DNA of 16,625 bases, from assembly GCA_964573885.1 (NCBI GenBank), contig CAZNLL010000091.1, forward strand, positions 1-16,625, read 5' to 3'. How positions within the stretch are numbered: position 1 is the first letter of the stretch; each line of letters begins with the position of its first letter. The stretch comes from CAZNLL01 sp964573885. Lineage in GTDB: Bacteria; Desulfobacterota; DSM-4660; Desulfatiglandales; Desulfatiglandaceae. The notes under the pieces were generated by a model. That model was given only the letters and a program-made list of their open reading frames with translations. It ran no database searches and had not been told where the DNA came from. Below are positions 13,841 to 16,625 of this stretch, in pieces. A program made the position numbers and the translations under genes.

Positions 13841-14388
13841 TTGGAGACTCCTTTTAATGCATATTCAGCGCCCTTGTCCAGCCCCTTGCGGTTGAGTTTC
13901 ATGACACTCGCTTTTTTCCCTTTCACGATTTCAGTGAGTCCCGCCATGATGGCGTCCAAGGAGGTAATCTTTGTTTTGGCTACAAAGGCCCCCAGCATGA
14001 TCATGTTAATGGTACGGTCGCTGCCCAGTTTTTTGGCGATGTCGTTGGCGGGAACCATGACCACATCTAAATCTTCCCTTGGGGGAACCGTGTCCACCAG
14101 GCTGGAATTCAGGATAATCGTCCCCTTTTCCTTGATCATTCCTTCATACTTGACAAGGGAGGGCTTGTTCATAATCACGCCATAGTCGGGTGAGGAGGCG
14201 ACAGGAGAAAAGATTTCTTCGTCCGAGACAACCACGGTGCAGTTGGCCGTCCCCCCACGTACCTCTGCGCCGTAAGAGGGCAGATAGGTAACCTCCATCC
14301 CCTCGCGCATGGCTGCCACCGCCAATACATAACCCATCATGAGGACACCTTGTCCCCCGAATCCGGCAAAGACTGTCTTTTTAGTCAT
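13837..14388 (-). CDS. 2-oxoacid:ferredoxin oxidoreductase, gamma subunit
   Basis: The protein has 183 aa, the usual length of the gamma (KorC/PorC/VorA-type) subunit of thiamine-dependent 2-oxoacid:ferredoxin oxidoreductases. The signatures are VFAGFGGQGVLMMGYVLA (5-22) and YLPSYGAEVRGGTANCTVVVSD (35-56), followed by PDYGVIMNKPSL and the TINMIMLGAFV segment. This subunit completes the alpha-beta-gamma-delta complex and helps bind CoA. A GAAGGAAGG site precedes the ATG at 14388. The gap to the beta-subunit stop is 97 bp, long for this operon; it holds no gene, hairpin or promoter that I can see. Confidence 0.93.
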   Translation of the reverse strand: MTKKTVFAGFGGQGVLMMGYVLAVAAMREGMEVTYLPSYGAEVRGGTANCTVVVSDEEIFSPVASSPDYGVIMNKPSLVKYEGMIKEKGTIILNSSLVDTVPPREDLDVVMVPANDIAKKLGSDRTINMIMLGAFVAKTKITSLDAIMAGLTEIVKGKKASVMKLNRKGLDKGAEYALKGVSK

Positions 14389-14485
14389 AACAAGACCTTC
14401 CTTCGTATTTCATTTCTTCCCTGGGCCTTGATTCCGGTAAAAGAACCCAAGTACGGTGATGTCTTGGAGGCCGTAAAGTCTGCGA

Positions 14486-15238
14486 TCAGGGCAGTTTTCC
14501 CGCCTTGTCCTTGATGACCTTGAGGGGGTAGACCTCTTCAACCGCCTCGTCCACCCACTTGGCGGCGTCAACAGGAGTCATCTTCCAATTGGTCGGGCAG
14601 GGAGAGACAATCTCTACCAGGGAAAATCCAAGGCCGGCCATTTGCGTCTTAAAGGCCTTGGTCAGGGCCTTTTTCGTCCGTCTGATGTGCTTGGGAGAGT
14701 TCACTGCAGTACGTTCAATGTAGGTGCTGCCCTGGGGAATGGCCAGCATTTCGCTTAAATCTATAGGTGTGCCGTCCCGAACCCTGTCTCGTCCTCCCGG
14801 GGTAGTGGTGGAGTTCTGACCCAGGATGGTGGTCGGCGCCATCTGCCCGCCGGTCATCCCGTAAACGCCGTTATTGACGAAAATGACGGTTATATTTTCG
14901 CCCCTGTTGGCCGCATGAATGGTCTCCGCGGTCCCGATGGCTGCAATGTCTCCATCGCCTTGGTAGGTAAAGACAATGGCATCGGGCAGGATTCGCTTGA
15001 TTCCCGTGGCCACGGCGGCACCCCGGCCGTGAGGGGCCTCCCCCATGTCTACATCAAGATAGTTGTAAGCCAAAACAGCGCACCCGGCGGGCGGAACCCC
15101 GATGGCTCGTTCTCCGATATTCAGTTCCTCCAGCACCTCGGCCACAAGCCGATGAATAATGCTGTGGCCGCAACCGGGACAATAATGAAAAACGGCCTTT
15201 TTCAGGTACTTGGGCCTTTCAAAAACCTTTTTTGCCAT
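14486..15238 (-). CDS. 2-oxoacid:ferredoxin oxidoreductase, beta subunit (TPP-binding)
   Basis: The protein has 250 aa. CPGCGHSIIHRL (20-31) and the thiamine diphosphate motif GDGDIAAIGTAETIHAANRG (94-113) with NNGVYGMTGGQMAPTT (122-137) identify the beta subunit, which holds the cofactor that decarboxylates the 2-oxoacid. The C-terminal part (SLVEIVSPCPTNW) is typical. There is no fused ferredoxin domain; electrons would pass to the separate delta ferredoxin. The ATG lies 2 bp after the alpha-subunit stop, so the two are probably translated together. The overall subunit arrangement resembles branched-chain (Vor-type) or 2-oxoglutarate (Kor-type) enzymes; sequence alone does not fix the substrate. 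Confidence 0.94.
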   Translation of the reverse strand: MAKKVFERPKYLKKAVFHYCPGCGHSIIHRLVAEVLEELNIGERAIGVPPAGCAVLAYNYLDVDMGEAPHGRGAAVATGIKRILPDAIVFTYQGDGDIAAIGTAETIHAANRGENITVIFVNNGVYGMTGGQMAPTTILGQNSTTTPGGRDRVRDGTPIDLSEMLAIPQGSTYIERTAVNSPKHIRRTKKALTKAFKTQMAGLGFSLVEIVSPCPTNWKMTPVDAAKWVDEAVEEVYPLKVIKDKAGKLP

Positions 15239-15240
15239 GC

Positions 15241-16320
15241 TCAGTCCTCTTCCAAATGCCGACGATGGTAAAGGGTGTTGATCTCCTTGGCAATTTCATC
15301 CGGTGTGGAGATAATGCCTCCCGGGCGGCCGTAAAAGTGAACATTGCTTCTGCCCTCCAAAGAGAGCCTCACATCTTCCACCATCTGACCGGTGCTCATT
15401 TCAAATACCAGGAAGTCCTTAACCCGTCTGCTCAGTTCTGTCAGGGTGGGGACCGGAAAAGGCCACAGAGTGACGGGGCGTAACAGCCCCACCTTGAGGC
15501 CGATTTCCCTGACCCGCTTAATAGCGCCCTTGGCAATCCTGGCGGCCGTGCCGTAAGCGATAACTATCAGCTTGGCATCATCGGTGAGGTAGGTATCCGC
15601 CTTACGGATTTCTCGGGCGATGGTCTCGTATTTTCTCGCCAGTTTCCAATTATGGTCTTCCTCCACAGTGGTATCCAGCAAGAGGGAACGGATAAGTCGG
15701 CTGGATCTTCCCTCGGCCCCGTCCAGGATCCAGGGTTTAGGGGGAAGGCTCCGGGGATCAATGGGTTCCGGGAAGACCACGGGCTCCATCATTTGCCCCA
15801 TCATGCCGTCCCCAAGGATGAGCACAGGGGTTCGATAGTTATCCGCATATTCAAAGGCCTTCCGGGTAAGGTCGGCGAGTTCTTGGCCGGACGCAGGGGC
15901 CAGGACAATGGTGCGGTAGTCTCCGTGACCTCCGCCCCGGGTCGCCTGGAAATAATCCCCCTGGCTTGGGGCGATATTCCCCAGACCCGGCCCACCTCTC
16001 ATGGTGTTTACGATCACGGCGGGCAGTTCCTGGGCGGCCAGATAAGATATGCCTTCTTGCTTCAGGCTGATACCTGGGCTTGAAGAACTGGTCATGGCGC
16101 GAGCACCGGCCATAGAAGCCCCGATCACCATGTTAATGGCGGCCAGCTCGCTTTCCGCCTGGATAAAGGTGCCATCATCAAGCTTGGCCATGGCGCCCGC
16201 CGCATACTCCGTCAACTCGTTTTGAGGGGTGATGGGGTAACCGGCGTAAAAGCGGCAACCGGCCCGGACCGCGGCCTCACCGATCACATGACTTCCCCTC
16301 ATCAATACCTTTTCACTCAC
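15241..16320 (-). CDS. 2-oxoacid:ferredoxin oxidoreductase, alpha subunit (VorB-like)
   Basis: The protein has 359 aa. The N-terminal pyrimidine-binding domain shows MRGSHVIGEAAVRAGCRFYAGYPITPQNELTEYAA (7-41), including YPITP, and QAESELAAINMVIGASMAGARAMTSSSSPG (54-83), with GPGLGNIAPSQGDYFQATRGGGHGDYRTIVLAP further on. The C-terminal transketolase-like domain ends with LRPVTLWPFP (275-284) and FEMSTGQM. This pattern, together with a separate two-cluster ferredoxin, is most like VorB of 3-methyl-2-oxobutanoate oxidoreductase, so I favour branched-chain 2-oxoacids, with KorA as the alternative. The start is GTG (16318-16320) with GAGGT seven bases upstream, and it overlaps the ferredoxin gene by 8 bp. 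Confidence 0.93.
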   Translation of the reverse strand: MSEKVLMRGSHVIGEAAVRAGCRFYAGYPITPQNELTEYAAGAMAKLDDGTFIQAESELAAINMVIGASMAGARAMTSSSSPGISLKQEGISYLAAQELPAVIVNTMRGGPGLGNIAPSQGDYFQATRGGGHGDYRTIVLAPASGQELADLTRKAFEYADNYRTPVLILGDGMMGQMMEPVVFPEPIDPRSLPPKPWILDGAEGRSSRLIRSLLLDTTVEEDHNWKLARKYETIAREIRKADTYLTDDAKLIVIAYGTAARIAKGAIKRVREIGLKVGLLRPVTLWPFPVPTLTELSRRVKDFLVFEMSTGQMVEDVRLSLEGRSNVHFYGRPGGIISTPDEIAKEINTLYHRRHLEED

Positions 16321-16555
16321 GATAAACCTCTATGGCCACGTCGGGGCAAATCAGGGCACACATGGCGCAGCCCGTACAGTGGGGATCCTCATTTTGATCC
16401 CCTGATTCCGAAAATTCCGCCGGATAATAGCCCTTTTGATTGAGCCTTTCCGAAACGGTGATCAACTGGTTAGGACAAACCGAGATGCATAGGTAACAGC
16501 CCTTGCACAATTCCCTGTCGATGGTTATGGTCCCCTTCTTTGTTTTTTTCGCCAT
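16313..16555 (-). CDS. 2-oxoacid:ferredoxin oxidoreductase, delta subunit (2x[4Fe-4S] ferredoxin)
   Basis: The protein has 80 aa. Two classical cluster motifs are complete: C17-x2-C20-x2-C23-x3-C27 (CKGCYLCISVCP) and C60-x2-C63-x2-C66-x3-C70 (CTGCAMCALICP), joined by a 32-residue insert. The lysine-rich start (MAKKTKKG) and the length are typical of the KorD/VorD subunit. It takes electrons from the catalytic subunits to external ferredoxin. It is the first gene of the operon visible here; the 70 bp upstream to the window edge are AT-rich, but I cannot point to a convincing -35/-10 pair. Its 3' end overlaps the alpha-subunit start. Confidence 0.94.
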   Translation of the reverse strand: MAKKTKKGTITIDRELCKGCYLCISVCPNQLITVSERLNQKGYYPAEFSESGDQNEDPHCTGCAMCALICPDVAIEVYRE

Positions 16556-16625
16556 GGCTCTTGACCGTCTGGGGTTAGTTTGTCAGCGTATGGTGTTACT
16601 TTTCAACACAAATTTTAAATTTATT

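Noticed and set aside
1..16625. CRISPR arrays, tRNA or rRNA genes, insertion sequences, phage genes
   Set aside because: Reading both strands by eye, I saw no regularly spaced repeats, no cloverleaf with GTTCRANYC, and no transposase or integrase motifs.

Overview
The gene content suggests a strictly anaerobic Gram-negative bacterium, most likely a deltaproteobacterium (Desulfobacterota; sulfate-reducing or syntrophic relatives). The signs are a four-subunit ferredoxin-dependent 2-oxoacid oxidoreductase with a coupled ACT-domain protein, a 4-hydroxybutyryl-CoA dehydratase-family protein coupled to an ADP-forming acyl-CoA synthetase alpha-type protein, a CbpM-like protein of the type I associate with that group, and outer-membrane functions (PagL-like, RlpA-like). 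This is inference from gene content; there is no rRNA or other taxonomic marker in the window. I see no tRNA, rRNA, CRISPR array, insertion sequence or phage module.

Layout. 1-51 is the tail of a plus-strand gene, possibly ending in a LamG-like domain. 140-1288 is an unrecognised 382-residue protein whose 3' end overlaps convergently with a CheD-HDOD fusion (minus, 1233-2597). Next on the minus strand come a two-LysM RlpA-like protein without a signal peptide (2709-3395) and a CbpM-like MerR-fold protein (3546-3881). 4065-6880 is a plus-strand two-gene operon: a 4-hydroxybutyryl-CoA dehydratase-like flavoprotein coupled by an ATGA overlap to an acyl-CoA synthetase alpha-type protein. A good sigma70-type promoter precedes it and another precedes the small gene at 7004-7306. 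7351-8570 is a minus-strand queuosine-salvage pair: an intact Qng1/DUF2419 queuosine-nucleotide glycosylase coupled to a wrecked tgt (tRNA-guanine transglycosylase). A PPC/DUF296 protein diverges from it (8798-9214). 9200-12383 is minus strand: TVP38-like membrane protein, transketolase and a small, possibly frameshifted gene. 12563-13189 is a PagL-like outer-membrane protein. 13412-16555 is a minus-strand operon, ferredoxin-alpha-beta-gamma-ACT, closed by a 13-bp-stem terminator.

How the genes work together. The right-hand operon would oxidise branched-chain or related 2-oxoacids to acyl-CoA, CO2 and reduced ferredoxin, with the ACT protein probably sensing an amino acid. The 4065-6880 operon probably handles another CoA thioester, but several residues I recall as catalytic in the reference dehydratase seem to be missing and the synthetase has no ATP-grasp half, so its chemistry is open. 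The clearest anomaly is the tgt remnant. It keeps only the N-terminal about 47 and C-terminal about 35 residues of the family; at the junction the family motif TIHNL is readable in another frame, and a T7 run restores the original frame just after it. The strongest candidates for closer study are this remnant beside Qng1, the CheD-HDOD fusion and the dehydratase/synthetase pair.
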